This document shows, one piece after another, positions 28,377 to 38,376 of a stretch of DNA of 64,000 nt. This DNA comes from an uncultured Lactobacillus sp. (GTDB lineage: Bacteria > Bacillota > Bacilli > Lactobacillales > Lactobacillaceae). The notes beneath the pieces are model-generated. The model had not been told where the DNA came from, searched no databases, and saw only the letters and a program-made list of their open reading frames with translations. How positions within the stretch are numbered: position 1 is the stretch's first letter; the number at the start of each line of letters is the position of its first letter. The stretch is taken from the NCBI GenBank assembly GCA_946477855.1, contig CAMKZU010000004.1, forward strand, positions 1 through 64,000, given 5' to 3'. The position numbers and the translations under genes are program-made.

Positions 28377-29303
28377 ATGAGTATTAATATCTCGGTTCTT
28401 GGCAGTATCAATTTAGATACTACTTATCATGTTACTCATATCCCGTTACCTGGTGAAACGCTCCAAGTAAATAAGAAAACGTATGCTGGTGGCGGGAAAG
28501 GAGCTAATCAAGCAGTGGCTGCACAGCGTAGCGGTGCTACTGTTCATTTTATCGGCGCAGTAGGCAACGATACTGCAGGAAAATTTATGCTGGAAACAAT
28601 GGGCAAGGAAGACATTGATTTAGCTAACGTCGAAGTTAAAGAAAACGAGCAAACAGGTGCGGCTACAATTTTGCTTGATAAGAATGGACAAAACAGTATT
28701 TTGGTTTATGCCGGAGCTAACAGTTTAATTAGTCATAAACAGATAGTTAAAGCAGAAGATGTGATTGCAAAGTCTCAGTACATTATTGCGCAGTTTGAAA
28801 CGCCAATTAAAGCAACTCTTGAGGCTTTTAAGATTGCTAAAAAACATGACGTGATAACTATTTTAAATCCTGCTCCAGCTGCAAAAATTAGTGATGAACT
28901 ATTGGAATTAACGGACATTATTACTCCTAACGAAACAGAAAGTGCCTTTATTACAGGCATCAAAGTCAAAGACCAAAATGCAATGCACGAAACAGACATG
29001 TACTTTAAGAAAAAAGGAGTAAAAGTAACATTAATTACTTTAGGTTCGCGCGGAGTACACTGTTCGATTGGCTCTATCAGCCAATTAGTTCCTGCACACA
29101 AAGTCCATGTAGTAGATACTACGGGAGCCGGAGATACTTTCGTTGGTGCAATGGCATCCATATTAAAACCAGATTTTTCAAATATTTTTGAAGCGATTGA
29201 TTATGGTCAAAAAGCTTCATCAATCACCATTGAAGTTATGGGTGCGCAACCTTCAATTCCTACCAGAGAAAAGGTTGAGCAGGTGTACGGAAAGGAAGAT
29301 TAA
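28377..29303 (+). CDS. rbsK: Ribokinase
   Basis: [57 protein letters not shown]. Confidence 0.93.
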   Translation: MSINISVLGSINLDTTYHVTHIPLPGETLQVNKKTYAGGGKGANQAVAAQRSGATVHFIGAVGNDTAGKFMLETMGKEDIDLANVEVKENEQTGAATILLDKNGQNSILVYAGANSLISHKQIVKAEDVIAKSQYIIAQFETPIKATLEAFKIAKKHDVITILNPAPAAKISDELLELTDIITPNETESAFITGIKVKDQNAMHETDMYFKKKGVKVTLITLGSRGVHCSIGSISQLVPAHKVHVVDTTGAGDTFVGAMASILKPDFSNIFEAIDYGQKASSITIEVMGAQPSIPTREKVEQVYGKED

Positions 29304-29304
29304 T

Positions 29305-29700
29305 ATGAAGAAAACAGGTATTTTAAATTCTAATATCTCTCGTGTCGTGGCTGATATGGGGCACATGGATTGGCTAGGAATTGGTGATGCGGGTACGCCC
29401 GTACCGCCAGAAACAGAAAAAATTGATTTGGCAGTTTCTGCCAACCTCCCCTCATTTACGCAAGTTTTAAAAGAAGTTCTTAAAGAATTGGCTGTGCAAA
29501 AAGTTTATGTTGCTGAGGAAATTAAGAAACAGAACCCACAGCAGTTAGAAAACATTAAAGCAATTTTGCCAAACGTTGAAATTGAGTTTATTCCTCACAG
29601 TGAATTAAAGCAGGATTTACGCAGGGCAAAAGCTTTTATTCGAACAGGAGAAGAGACGCCTTTCTCAAACGTAATTCTCGAAAGTGGTGTGATTTTTTAG
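29305..29700 (+). CDS. rbsD: D-ribose pyranase
   Basis: [34 protein letters not shown]; start adjusted to 29305. Confidence 0.93.
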   Translation: MKKTGILNSNISRVVADMGHMDWLGIGDAGTPVPPETEKIDLAVSANLPSFTQVLKEVLKELAVQKVYVAEEIKKQNPQQLENIKAILPNVEIEFIPHSELKQDLRRAKAFIRTGEETPFSNVILESGVIF

Positions 29701-29715
29701 GAGGTGAGCCTTTTC

Positions 29716-31194
29716 ATGAAAATTGAAATGAAAGGGATTGAAAAATCTTTTGGAACCAATAAAGTTTTACGGGGTGTGGATTTTGACGTTCATTCTGGCG
29801 AAGTCCATGCGTTAATGGGCGAAAACGGCGCCGGCAAGTCTACTTTAATGAATATTTTAACTGGCTTACTAAAAAAAGACGCGGGCTCAATTAAAGTTGA
29901 TGACCACGACACTACCTACGCCAGCGCATTAGACGCGGAACATCATGGCATTAGTTTTATTCACCAAGAAATGAATAACTTTGCCGAAATGAGCGTTGTC
30001 GATAATATGTTTTTGAATAAAGAAATTAAAACTAAGCTGGGCCTAGTTGATCAAAAGAAAATGAGAAAAGAAGCCCGGCAGTATTTGGTGAATTTAGGTT
30101 CAGACATTGATGTTGACAGTAAAATGGGCGACTTGACTGTAGGTCAGCAGCAAATGGTGGAAATAGCTAAGTCTCTGATGATTAACGCCAAAATAATTAT
30201 TATGGACGAGCCTACTGCCGCACTGACTGAGAATGAAACTGCTATTTTATTCAAAACTATTAGAGAATTAAGGTCTAATAGCGTCGGCTTTATTTACATA
30301 TCGCACAGAATGGAAGAACTCTGGCAAATATGTGACCGGGTAACAGTTATGCGTGATGGCTTATCAGTTAACACTTATCAGACCAAAGACGTTGCCGAAA
30401 ATCAAATCGTTCACGACATGGTAGGGCGTGACATTGGCGACTATTATCCTGGCCGCCACCCGCATTTGGGAGAAGTGGCATTAAAAGCTGAACATTTATC
30501 AGGCAAGAAGTTTCACGATATCAGTTTTGAAGTCCACGAAGGAGAAATTTTAGGATTTTCCGGCTTGATGGGAGCTGGCAGAACGGAAACCATGAGAGCC
30601 TTATTTGGAATTGACAAATTAAGCTCCGGTAAAATCTATGTCGCTGGCAAGGAAACAAAATTAACCAGTCCCAGCGTCTCCATTAAAAAGGGCATTGGCT
30701 TTTTAACTGAAGATAGAAAAAATGAGGGTCTGATTACTGAACAATCTTTAGAAGATAATATTGCCCTGCCAAGTATTGATACTTTCCGTAAGCATGGCAT
30801 TATTGACAAAAAAGCAGAAGACAAATTTGCTGACATGCTGATTAAGCGGCTAACAGTGAAGGCTAATAATGCGCAAGTAACGGCCGGCAGCTTGTCAGGC
30901 GGTAACCAGCAAAAGGTTGTTTTAGCTAAATGGGTTGGCAGCGGCTCCAAGATTTTAATTTTGGATGAACCAACTCGTGGAGTTGACGTAGGTGCCAAGA
31001 AAGAAATTTATGAACTGATGAATCAGTTAACCGACAGACACGTAGCCATCATAATGATTTCTAGTGACCTGCCTGAAGTTCTTAGTATGAGTGATCGTAT
31101 TGAAGTGCTGTATGAAGGTAAACAAATGGGCGTCATTAATGCCCAAGGTGCAACTCAAGAACAAGTGATGAAATTAGCTACAGGAGGAAAGTAG
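29716..31194 (+). CDS. rbsA: Ribose-type ABC transporter ATP-binding protein (two ABC domains)
   Basis: GENGAGKSTLMNILTG, LSGGNQQKVVLAKWV, LDEPTRGVDVGAK. Confidence 0.93.
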   Translation: MKIEMKGIEKSFGTNKVLRGVDFDVHSGEVHALMGENGAGKSTLMNILTGLLKKDAGSIKVDDHDTTYASALDAEHHGISFIHQEMNNFAEMSVVDNMFLNKEIKTKLGLVDQKKMRKEARQYLVNLGSDIDVDSKMGDLTVGQQQMVEIAKSLMINAKIIIMDEPTAALTENETAILFKTIRELRSNSVGFIYISHRMEELWQICDRVTVMRDGLSVNTYQTKDVAENQIVHDMVGRDIGDYYPGRHPHLGEVALKAEHLSGKKFHDISFEVHEGEILGFSGLMGAGRTETMRALFGIDKLSSGKIYVAGKETKLTSPSVSIKKGIGFLTEDRKNEGLITEQSLEDNIALPSIDTFRKHGIIDKKAEDKFADMLIKRLTVKANNAQVTAGSLSGGNQQKVVLAKWVGSGSKILILDEPTRGVDVGAKKEIYELMNQLTDRHVAIIMISSDLPEVLSMSDRIEVLYEGKQMGVINAQGATQEQVMKLATGGK

Positions 31195-31195
31195 A

Positions 31196-32161
31196 ATGGA
31201 CAAGGCAAAAACAACAAAAAAGAAATTTGATTTTACGAAATACATGGCGCTCGTGGCTTTAATAATTTTAGTAATTATTATTACAGTTTTAAACCCACAA
31301 TTTATTGCGCCAAATAACTTATTAAATTTGCTTCGTCAAGCATCGGTCAACGCTCTAATCGCCTTTGGGATGACATTTGTTATTCTTACTTCCGGTATTG
31401 ATTTATCTGTCGGTTCTATTTTGGCTTTCACAGGAGCTATCAGTGCCAGCTTGATTTTAGGTGGCACACCTGCTTGGCTTGCCGCATTAATTGGCCTTGC
31501 AATCGGAGCTTTATTGGGGGCACTCAATGGTGTATTCATCACCTGGGGCAAAGTTACCCCCTTTATTGCCACCTTGGCTACTATGACTATTTGGCGCGGT
31601 GCCACATATGTCTTCACAGGTGGCAATCCTATTACTGGCGGTAAAATGAATACCAGCTATTTCTTCCAATTTGTAGGGCAAGGCTATTTATTTGGTATTC
31701 CATTTCCAGTAATTATTACTCTGATTGCATTTATTATTTGCTACGTTCTACTTCATAAAACGGCTTTTGGTCGTAAGACCTTCGCGTTAGGCGGCAATGA
31801 AAAAGCTGCGTTTGTGGCCGGTGTTAAAACTAAGAAATTATTGATTATTATCTACACGATTTCTGGTTTATTTGCGGCTTTGGCTGGCTTTATACTAACT
31901 TCAAGATTAGGTTCAGCACAGCCCGATGCAGGTATGTCTTATGAAATGGACGCTATTGCTTCCACTGTTATTGGTGGTGCCAGCCTGATGGGCGGTAAAG
32001 GAAGAATGGCAGGGACTCTCGTGGGTGCTTTGTTAATTGCTTCTTTAAGCAATGGTATGAATTTACTCGGGATTAATAGTTTCTATCAACAAATTGTTAA
32101 AGGTGTCGTAATTTTAATTGCGGTTATGATTGATTCCCAAACACAAAAGAACAGGGAATAA
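31196..32161 (+). CDS. rbsC: Ribose-type ABC transporter permease
   Basis: FGMTFVILTSGIDLSVGSILAF, TVIGGASLMGGKGRMAGTLVGAL. Confidence 0.92.
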   Translation: MDKAKTTKKKFDFTKYMALVALIILVIIITVLNPQFIAPNNLLNLLRQASVNALIAFGMTFVILTSGIDLSVGSILAFTGAISASLILGGTPAWLAALIGLAIGALLGALNGVFITWGKVTPFIATLATMTIWRGATYVFTGGNPITGGKMNTSYFFQFVGQGYLFGIPFPVIITLIAFIICYVLLHKTAFGRKTFALGGNEKAAFVAGVKTKKLLIIIYTISGLFAALAGFILTSRLGSAQPDAGMSYEMDAIASTVIGGASLMGGKGRMAGTLVGALLIASLSNGMNLLGINSFYQQIVKGVVILIAVMIDSQTQKNRE

Positions 32162-32183
32162 AATTATTTTTAGAGGAGAAATA

Positions 32184-33185
32184 ATGATGAATATTAAAAA
32201 TTTTTCCAAACGATTGATGAAAATTGCTACTGCAGCTTCTGTCTTGCTTTTAGCAGGGGGAATTCTTGCGGGCTGTGGTTCCACAGGCTTAAGCAACAGT
32301 TCGGGTTCGTCTTCTAAAGTAGAAAAGAAGGCACCAAAAGATTTGAAAATTGGTGTGTCTATCTCAACATTGACTAACCCCGCATTTGTTAATTTAAAGA
32401 ATGTTATTAGTGACTACGCTAAAAAGCATGGTTCAAAAGTCATCATCGATGACGCAAATAATGATACTTCAAAGCAAAATAACGACGTTGAAGATTTAAT
32501 CACACAAAAGGTAGATGCCTTAATTATCAACCCTTGTGATTCTTCAGCTATTTCTACAGTAGTTAAAAAAGCTAATGATGCTAAAATTCCTGTAATCTGT
32601 GTTGACCGTAGTGCTGACTCCGGTAAAGTAGTTTCAACAGTTGCTTCTGACAATATTGCCGGAGGTAAAAAAGCTGCTAATTGGTTAATTGAAAAATTAG
32701 GCGAAAATGCTAAAATTGCTGAAATTCAAGGAATTCCTGGAGCTTCCGCCACACGTGAACGTGGTAAAGGTTTTGATAGTATTGGTGATAAGAAATTAAA
32801 TATTGTGACTAAGCAGACCGCTCAGTTTGACCGTGCCAAGGCCCTGACCGTTACCGAAAACATTTTACAAGCTCATAGCGATATTAAAGGTATTTTTGCC
32901 CAAAACGACGAAGAAGCAGTTGGTGCAGCTCGAGCTGTTAAAGCAGCCAACAAGAAAATAACTATCATTGGTTTTGATGGTACTCTTGCCAGCTTGAATT
33001 TAATTCAAAAGGGTCAAATTACGGCTACTGTTGGTCAGCAATGGAATAAGATAGGTCAAGAATCTGTCCAAAAGGTTTACGATCACTACCAGAATAAGAA
33101 GGTTCCTAAGAACGACAAGGTAGCAGTCAAGATTATTACTAAGAATAATGTAGCTTCATTTAAGAAGCAAGTTTACAACAAATAA
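32184..33185 (+). CDS. rbsB: Ribose-type ABC transporter substrate-binding lipoprotein
   Basis: Lipobox LLAGGILAGC; DALIINPCDSSAI, periplasmic-binding fold. Confidence 0.92.
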   Translation: MMNIKNFSKRLMKIATAASVLLLAGGILAGCGSTGLSNSSGSSSKVEKKAPKDLKIGVSISTLTNPAFVNLKNVISDYAKKHGSKVIIDDANNDTSKQNNDVEDLITQKVDALIINPCDSSAISTVVKKANDAKIPVICVDRSADSGKVVSTVASDNIAGGKKAANWLIEKLGENAKIAEIQGIPGASATRERGKGFDSIGDKKLNIVTKQTAQFDRAKALTVTENILQAHSDIKGIFAQNDEEAVGAARAVKAANKKITIIGFDGTLASLNLIQKGQITATVGQQWNKIGQESVQKVYDHYQNKKVPKNDKVAVKIITKNNVASFKKQVYNK

Positions 33186-33218
33186 TAAAACCAATTGTTG
33201 ATAGATTATTAATAAAAA

Positions 33219-33257
33219 TGAATAGGAGCTTAAAATTAGACTTTAAGCTCCTATTTT
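33219..33257. terminator. Bidirectional terminator between rbsB and convergent lacI
   Basis: AATAGGAGCTTAAA...TTTAAGCTCCTATT. Confidence 0.8.
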
Positions 33258-33259
33258 AT

Positions 33260-34219
33260 TTAATATGTCGAATTTCTCTTAATAGGAATGACGTTAATAA
33301 TACTATTTTGACTAGATTTCTTTCCATTGATTAAATCTAATAATCGCCTTGCTGCAGTTTGACCAATCAATTTAGGCTGTTGGTCAATTGTAGAAATTGT
33401 AGGCGTAGTATATTCGCATAGCACGTTATTGTCATAGCCTATAAGTTGAAAATCAGCTGGGATTTTAAGATTACGCCGTTGAGCTTCCTTAATAATTTCC
33501 GCAGCATAGATATCATTAACTGCAATTACAGCGTCAAAACGATTGCTTTTCTTTAAGACTTCTTGCGCAGCTTTCTCAGGATCGGTTTCGGAAACCTTTT
33601 TAAGCATGTAGGGAATATTAAGCTTGTTTAGCTCGTTAACTAGTGACTCTACTCTTTCCCTTACTGTTGGCAATCTCAGCGGCCAATGCTGAATCATTAC
33701 CCTAGTTGCCTGATTTTGCAATAGAGAAATACAGTCTTTGCCACCTTTGATATTGTCTGAAACTATGCGGGCAACATTATCATCAATATTAGCGCTATCA
33801 TACATTACAAGAGGTGTTGCCAAGTTTAAATTAGCTGGCATATCAAAAGCGGCAGTGATAATGCCGTCAATATTATTTTTTTGGAACTCGTTAATAAAAT
33901 TCAAATAGTTTTTTTTATTTGAATTGGCGCTAAAAGAAATTAGCGCAGAATAGCCTTTTTTTTGGAGAATAGATTGAATGCCGTCAATAATTTGGGCATA
34001 AAAACGGTTGTTTAGGTCGGGGATGATGATGCCAATCATCCGCGATTTTTTTTGGTATAAAGTTCGTGCTACTTGATTAGGCTGATAATTTATTTCTTTG
34101 ATAACTCGTTCGACTTTTTTTCTAGTAGCAGGGCTGACGTTAGGCGAATCATTAATAATTCGAGAAACAGTAGCTACAGAAACTCCGGCTAATTTAGCCA
34201 CATCTTTAATAGTAGACAT
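33260..34219 (-). CDS. LacI family transcriptional regulator
   Basis: STIKDVAKLAGVSVATVSRIINDSPNVSPATRKKVERVI. Confidence 0.93.
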   Translation of the reverse strand: MSTIKDVAKLAGVSVATVSRIINDSPNVSPATRKKVERVIKEINYQPNQVARTLYQKKSRMIGIIIPDLNNRFYAQIIDGIQSILQKKGYSALISFSANSNKKNYLNFINEFQKNNIDGIITAAFDMPANLNLATPLVMYDSANIDDNVARIVSDNIKGGKDCISLLQNQATRVMIQHWPLRLPTVRERVESLVNELNKLNIPYMLKKVSETDPEKAAQEVLKKSNRFDAVIAVNDIYAAEIIKEAQRRNLKIPADFQLIGYDNNVLCEYTTPTISTIDQQPKLIGQTAARRLLDLINGKKSSQNSIINVIPIKRNSTY

Positions 34220-34319
34220 GATTGATCCTTTTTTAATTACTGTAATGGGTTACATTTTTATTATAACTCATAAATTAATTTATCCTATTTTAGTCATAGT
34301 TAAGTAAATCGCTATTGCT

Positions 34320-34335
34320 TTGTAACCGGTTACAA
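34320..34335. promoter_or_regulatory. Palindromic LacI-type operator TTGTAACCGGTTACAA
   Basis: Perfect 16-bp palindrome between divergent lacI and MFS genes; imperfect second copy TGTAATGGGTTACA at 34241-34254. Confidence 0.75.
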
Positions 34336-34393
34336 GATAATATAAAAATGTAAATCAACGTTAAACCTAATACTTTAGAAAGGAGTTTTAATT

Positions 34394-35623
34394 ATGAACG
34401 TTGAAAATTTGCGGGAGAAAAATAAGGGTAACTGGAAACTCAAAGTAGGAATTTTGGGGATCTCACTTTTTTTGCAGGTTGCTGGTTCTAACCTGGCGGC
34501 GATACCTCTAATTGCCAAATCTTTTCCCCATGAATCTGTGACTTCGGTGCAGGCATTATTTACTATTCCATCATTCACAATCATGTTGTTCATCTTGTTC
34601 AGCAATGCTGTCATTAAGTGGTTTGGTAAAAGAAATACCGTAATCATAGGCATGATTGTAGCTGTAATTGGTGGTATTATTCCGTTTTTTGTTAATAATT
34701 TTACTATTATTGTGATTAGCCGTTTGTTGGTTGGAGCAGGTATAGGGCTGTTTACATCCCTTGCCGTTTCTTTAATTGGTGACTGCTTTAGTGGTGAAGA
34801 ACAGAAGACTTTAATTGGTATTCAAGGAGCTATGGGGACTCTGGGTAACAGCTCGATGACCTTTGTTTCCGGCTTGCTTTTGGGAATCAAATGGCAAGCA
34901 ACCTTCTTGTACTTTTTAATTATAATTCCTTTCTTAGTTCTCTTTATGATGGGTTACACACCAAAAATGGAGCAGGAAACGACTGTTGAAGGGCAAAGTG
35001 CTGCAGCGAATAATACCCAAACGAAAAAGCACGTTAAAATACCCGGTTTAATATATGTTGCCTTTTTGATGCTGTTTCTATTCTTTTCAGCTTTTATGGT
35101 TGAAGCTACAGCTTCGGCTTTAGTTATTGAACAGAATCATCTTGCCAATCAGGGTGCACTTTCTACAGAAATCGCAATCGCGGGCCTAATTGGCGCAGTG
35201 ATTTCTATGGCATATTCGAAAATCTTTAAGATGTTAAAGCACTTTACCCCGGCAGTAGCAGTTGCCTGCGGTGCGGTTGGCTTTATTGTTTGCTCAAAAG
35301 CAGGCAACATGGCTATTTTCTTTATCGGTTTACTATTAATGATGATTGCCAACTTAATTATCCCTTATGTTTATGACACAATCTTGGGAGAAGTTGACGG
35401 CTCAATCAGTAATATGATTATTTCAATTGCGCAAGTCTGCAATAATTTAGGTGCATTTGCCTCTCCTTATGTTATTTCAAGCTTATGCAAAATAACAGGC
35501 TTAAGTACGGCAGTTGATCAAATGAAGATCAGTGCAGGTATATTGGGCCTAATAGCAGTTGTTTTTGTAATAATGGCAATTCTTAGAAGTAAAGGCAGTA
35601 ATAAAGCTAGAAATGTGGCGTAG
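34394..35623 (+). CDS. MFS transporter
   Basis: 12-TM pattern; KWFGKRNTVIIGMIVAVIGG, SRLLVGAGIGLFTSLAVSLIGD. Confidence 0.88.
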   Translation: MNVENLREKNKGNWKLKVGILGISLFLQVAGSNLAAIPLIAKSFPHESVTSVQALFTIPSFTIMLFILFSNAVIKWFGKRNTVIIGMIVAVIGGIIPFFVNNFTIIVISRLLVGAGIGLFTSLAVSLIGDCFSGEEQKTLIGIQGAMGTLGNSSMTFVSGLLLGIKWQATFLYFLIIIPFLVLFMMGYTPKMEQETTVEGQSAAANNTQTKKHVKIPGLIYVAFLMLFLFFSAFMVEATASALVIEQNHLANQGALSTEIAIAGLIGAVISMAYSKIFKMLKHFTPAVAVACGAVGFIVCSKAGNMAIFFIGLLLMMIANLIIPYVYDTILGEVDGSISNMIISIAQVCNNLGAFASPYVISSLCKITGLSTAVDQMKISAGILGLIAVVFVIMAILRSKGSNKARNVA

Positions 35624-35646
35624 CTTAAAGAGGGGAGTTATTTAAA

Positions 35647-37182
35647 ATGACGACAATTAAAAAATGGCACAGATATGAATTATCCCTAGATGGACCAAAA
35701 AATGGTAATCCGTTTAGAGATGTCAACTTGACTGGAACGATCAACCATAACAATCATTTTGTCACCGTTGACGGTTTTTATGATGGCAATGGTATTTACA
35801 AGATTAGGTATATGCCGGAACAAGTGGGCGAATATACCTTGACTACAGCTTCTAATATACCTGCTCTTGATAAAAAAGAGGTTCATTTTACAGTTGCAAA
35901 CGCTGAAGGCAATAATCATGGTCCGGTTCGGGTTGCCGGTAAAACTCATTTCGCCTATGCGGACGGCACAGGTTTTATTCCGTTTGGCACTACAGCTTAT
36001 GCTTGGACTGTTCAACCAGCAAATATCCAAAAGCAGACTATTCAAACTTTAAAGGAGAATAGTTTCAATAAAATTAGAATGCTGGTTTTTCCAAAAAGCT
36101 ATGACTATAACAATAATGAACCGGAAATTTATCCTTTCGCAGGTCAACCTAATGTTAAGCGCGGAGGAACTGATTGGGTCTTTGATGGTGCCAATACTGG
36201 CTTTGATTTTACCCGTCCAGTGCCCCAGTACTTCCAAAACCTGGAGAATAATATTGACAAGCTGGATGAGCTGGGAATCGAAGCTGATCTGATTTTATTC
36301 AGCCCCTATGACCGCTGGGGCTTTGCCCGTATGGGGCTGAAGAATAACTTAGAATATGTAAAATATATAGTTGCCCGTTTGGCATCGTATAAGAATGTTT
36401 GGTGGTCTTTAGCCAATGAGTACGATTTAATGGATATGTGTGGACAAATTCCGCTAAAAGATTGGGATGTAATCGGACAGTATGTGCATGAAAAAGATCC
36501 GTCTAACCACTTGGAATCAATCCATAACTTTTATGATCCCCCTCAGCATAAAGACACAATTAAAAATTGGTATGATCATACTAAGCCGTGGATCACGCAC
36601 TTAAGTATCCAAACTGATAATTTATTCATGGTGCCTAAATGGATTGCTGAATACCAAAAGCCGGTAGTGGTTGATGAATGCCGCTATGAAGGCAATATTG
36701 AATTTGGCTGGGGTGATAATACGGCTCAAGGAATGATGGACAGCTTCTGGCGGGTCATCTTGCGTGGTGGAGGTTGTACACACGGCGAAACATACATTGA
36801 CAAGCCTAATACTGACCGACCGATCTGGTGGGCACATGGAGGTAAGTTATACGGAGAAAGTCAAAAGAAAATTAATTTCTTAAATGACTTGCTCCAAGAT
36901 AACGGTTTTAGCTGGGTAAAGCCTCAAGCTACATCCGGTCCTCACTGGGATTATGCAGTAGGCTCAAATCCTAAAGAAGATAAATGGTTGGTTTATTTTG
37001 GCGACAATGGGTCTGAATTTGTTATCTTGGACTTTTTACCTGAAAACAAGAAATATACTGCCAAACTAATTAACGCTTGGACGGAAACAACACAAGATTT
37101 TGCGGCTGAAATTACTAAAAAAGAAAAATTTCATCTTCCAAGAAAACCATACCAAGTCTTACTTTTAACTGAAAAACATTAA
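35647..37182 (+). CDS. DUF5060-type N-terminal domain + apiosidase-like (DUF4038/DUF5605-related) TIM-barrel glycoside hydrolase, cytoplasmic
   Basis: N-terminal Ig-like WHRYELSLDGPKNGNPFRDVNLTG; barrel FGTTAYAW, WWSLANEYDLM (candidate acid/base), PVVVDECRYEG (candidate nucleophile); no signal peptide. Confidence 0.75.
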   Translation: MTTIKKWHRYELSLDGPKNGNPFRDVNLTGTINHNNHFVTVDGFYDGNGIYKIRYMPEQVGEYTLTTASNIPALDKKEVHFTVANAEGNNHGPVRVAGKTHFAYADGTGFIPFGTTAYAWTVQPANIQKQTIQTLKENSFNKIRMLVFPKSYDYNNNEPEIYPFAGQPNVKRGGTDWVFDGANTGFDFTRPVPQYFQNLENNIDKLDELGIEADLILFSPYDRWGFARMGLKNNLEYVKYIVARLASYKNVWWSLANEYDLMDMCGQIPLKDWDVIGQYVHEKDPSNHLESIHNFYDPPQHKDTIKNWYDHTKPWITHLSIQTDNLFMVPKWIAEYQKPVVVDECRYEGNIEFGWGDNTAQGMMDSFWRVILRGGGCTHGETYIDKPNTDRPIWWAHGGKLYGESQKKINFLNDLLQDNGFSWVKPQATSGPHWDYAVGSNPKEDKWLVYFGDNGSEFVILDFLPENKKYTAKLINAWTETTQDFAAEITKKEKFHLPRKPYQVLLLTEKH

Positions 37183-37204
37183 AGAAAATGAAGTTTAACG
37201 CATA

Positions 37205-37235
37205 AAATGCGACCACAATGTGATCGCATTTTTGT
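37205..37235 (+). terminator. Intrinsic terminator
   Basis: AAATGCGA-cca-caatg-TGATCGCATTTTTG. Confidence 0.65.
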
Positions 37236-37286
37236 TTGGGCAAAAATAGCTTTAGGTTTAGAATAGAATAAAAAGAGGCTAAATTC

Positions 37287-37793
37287 ATGGAAAATCTCAA
37301 AATCGTTCAGGGTGATATTACCAAATTAACAATTGATGCAATTGTCAATGCTGCAAATAGATCGCTTCTTGGCGGCTTAGGCGTTGATGGTGCAATTCAC
37401 CGTGCGGCAGGACCCAAATTATTAGCTGAATGTCGTCAATTGCATGGTTGCGAGACCGGACAAGCTAAAATTACTAATGGTTATCAATTACCGGCAAAGT
37501 ATGTCATTCATACTGTGGGCCCCATTTATTCAGGTTCTAACCAAGACGATAAGTTACTAAGAAACTGCTATTTAAATTCTTTAGCTTTAGCTAAAAGTCG
37601 CGGATTACACAGTATTGCTTTTCCCGCCATTTCTACGGGAGCTTATGGTTTTCCTGCATCACGGGCAGCTCACATTGCTTTTACGGCTGTCAAAAATTGG
37701 TTGGAACAGAACGCCGACTATCAAATGAAGATTATTATGTGTGCGTTTAATTCTAAAACTGCTCAGCTTTATCGTCAAGAGCTGGCAGAATAG
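37287..37793 (+). CDS. Macrodomain protein (O-acetyl-ADP-ribose deacetylase/YmdB-like)
   Basis: IVNAANRSLLGGLGVDGAIHRAAGPKLLAECR; AFPAISTGAYGFP. Confidence 0.93.
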   Translation: MENLKIVQGDITKLTIDAIVNAANRSLLGGLGVDGAIHRAAGPKLLAECRQLHGCETGQAKITNGYQLPAKYVIHTVGPIYSGSNQDDKLLRNCYLNSLALAKSRGLHSIAFPAISTGAYGFPASRAAHIAFTAVKNWLEQNADYQMKIIMCAFNSKTAQLYRQELAE

Positions 37794-37820
37794 TCAATTT
37801 AATGTTGCTGTAAATATACT

Positions 37821-37863
37821 AAGAGGACCAGTTTTACTCAAAATGATGAAAACTGGTCCTCTT
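37821..37863. repeat. Long inverted repeat AAGAGGACCAGTTTT-N13-AAAACTGGTCCTCTT
   Basis: Perfect 15-bp arms, no clear U-tract on either side. Confidence 0.8.
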
Positions 37864-37890
37864 AATTATTAGCAAAAGTAATAAAATAAT

Positions 37891-38376
37891 TTATTTATCC
37901 TTTTTAGTGAGCAATGGCTTTATTGGCTGTTTTTCGTTTTGCGGTACTATTTGCACGTAAACATTTACGCCTTTATTTAGTAAACGCTCGAAGCATTCGT
38001 CTTCTGCTGGGCTGGTAGAGATGTATTGGTATAGGGTGCTGCGACCATCTTTTGCTCCCATACCTCCCAAGTCAACTTCTGTAATGTCAATACCATGATC
38101 AACCATATATTCGATAGTTTCAGGAACCTTAACCAAGATAATGGTCGGGGCTTCCAGTGGTTGTGAAAAGAATGTGACGCCGTCTTCTTTATTAAATATA
38201 CCAATACCAATATCTTCGGGTATCGCCTGCTCAAAAACGTTGATCATAAAGTCATTATTTGATGTTGCGTCATCCACAATAACAACGTTTTGTGCTCCGG
38301 TTTCTTTGAGCCACTTGGTCATGACTTGACCATGAATTAAACGGTCATCAATTCTAGTTAAGACTAAGTTTTGCAT
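37891..38376 (-). CDS. PTS mannose/fructose/sorbose-family IIB
   Basis: LTRIDDRLIHGQVMTKWLKETGAQNVVIVDD. Confidence 0.93.
   Translation of the reverse strand: MQNLVLTRIDDRLIHGQVMTKWLKETGAQNVVIVDDATSNNDFMINVFEQAIPEDIGIGIFNKEDGVTFFSQPLEAPTIILVKVPETIEYMVDHGIDITEVDLGGMGAKDGRSTLYQYISTSPAEDECFERLLNKGVNVYVQIVPQNEKQPIKPLLTKKDK

Noticed and set aside
28775-29161. 128-aa minus-strand ORF inside rbsK
   Set aside because: Antisense to a well-recognised ribokinase gene; no start context.
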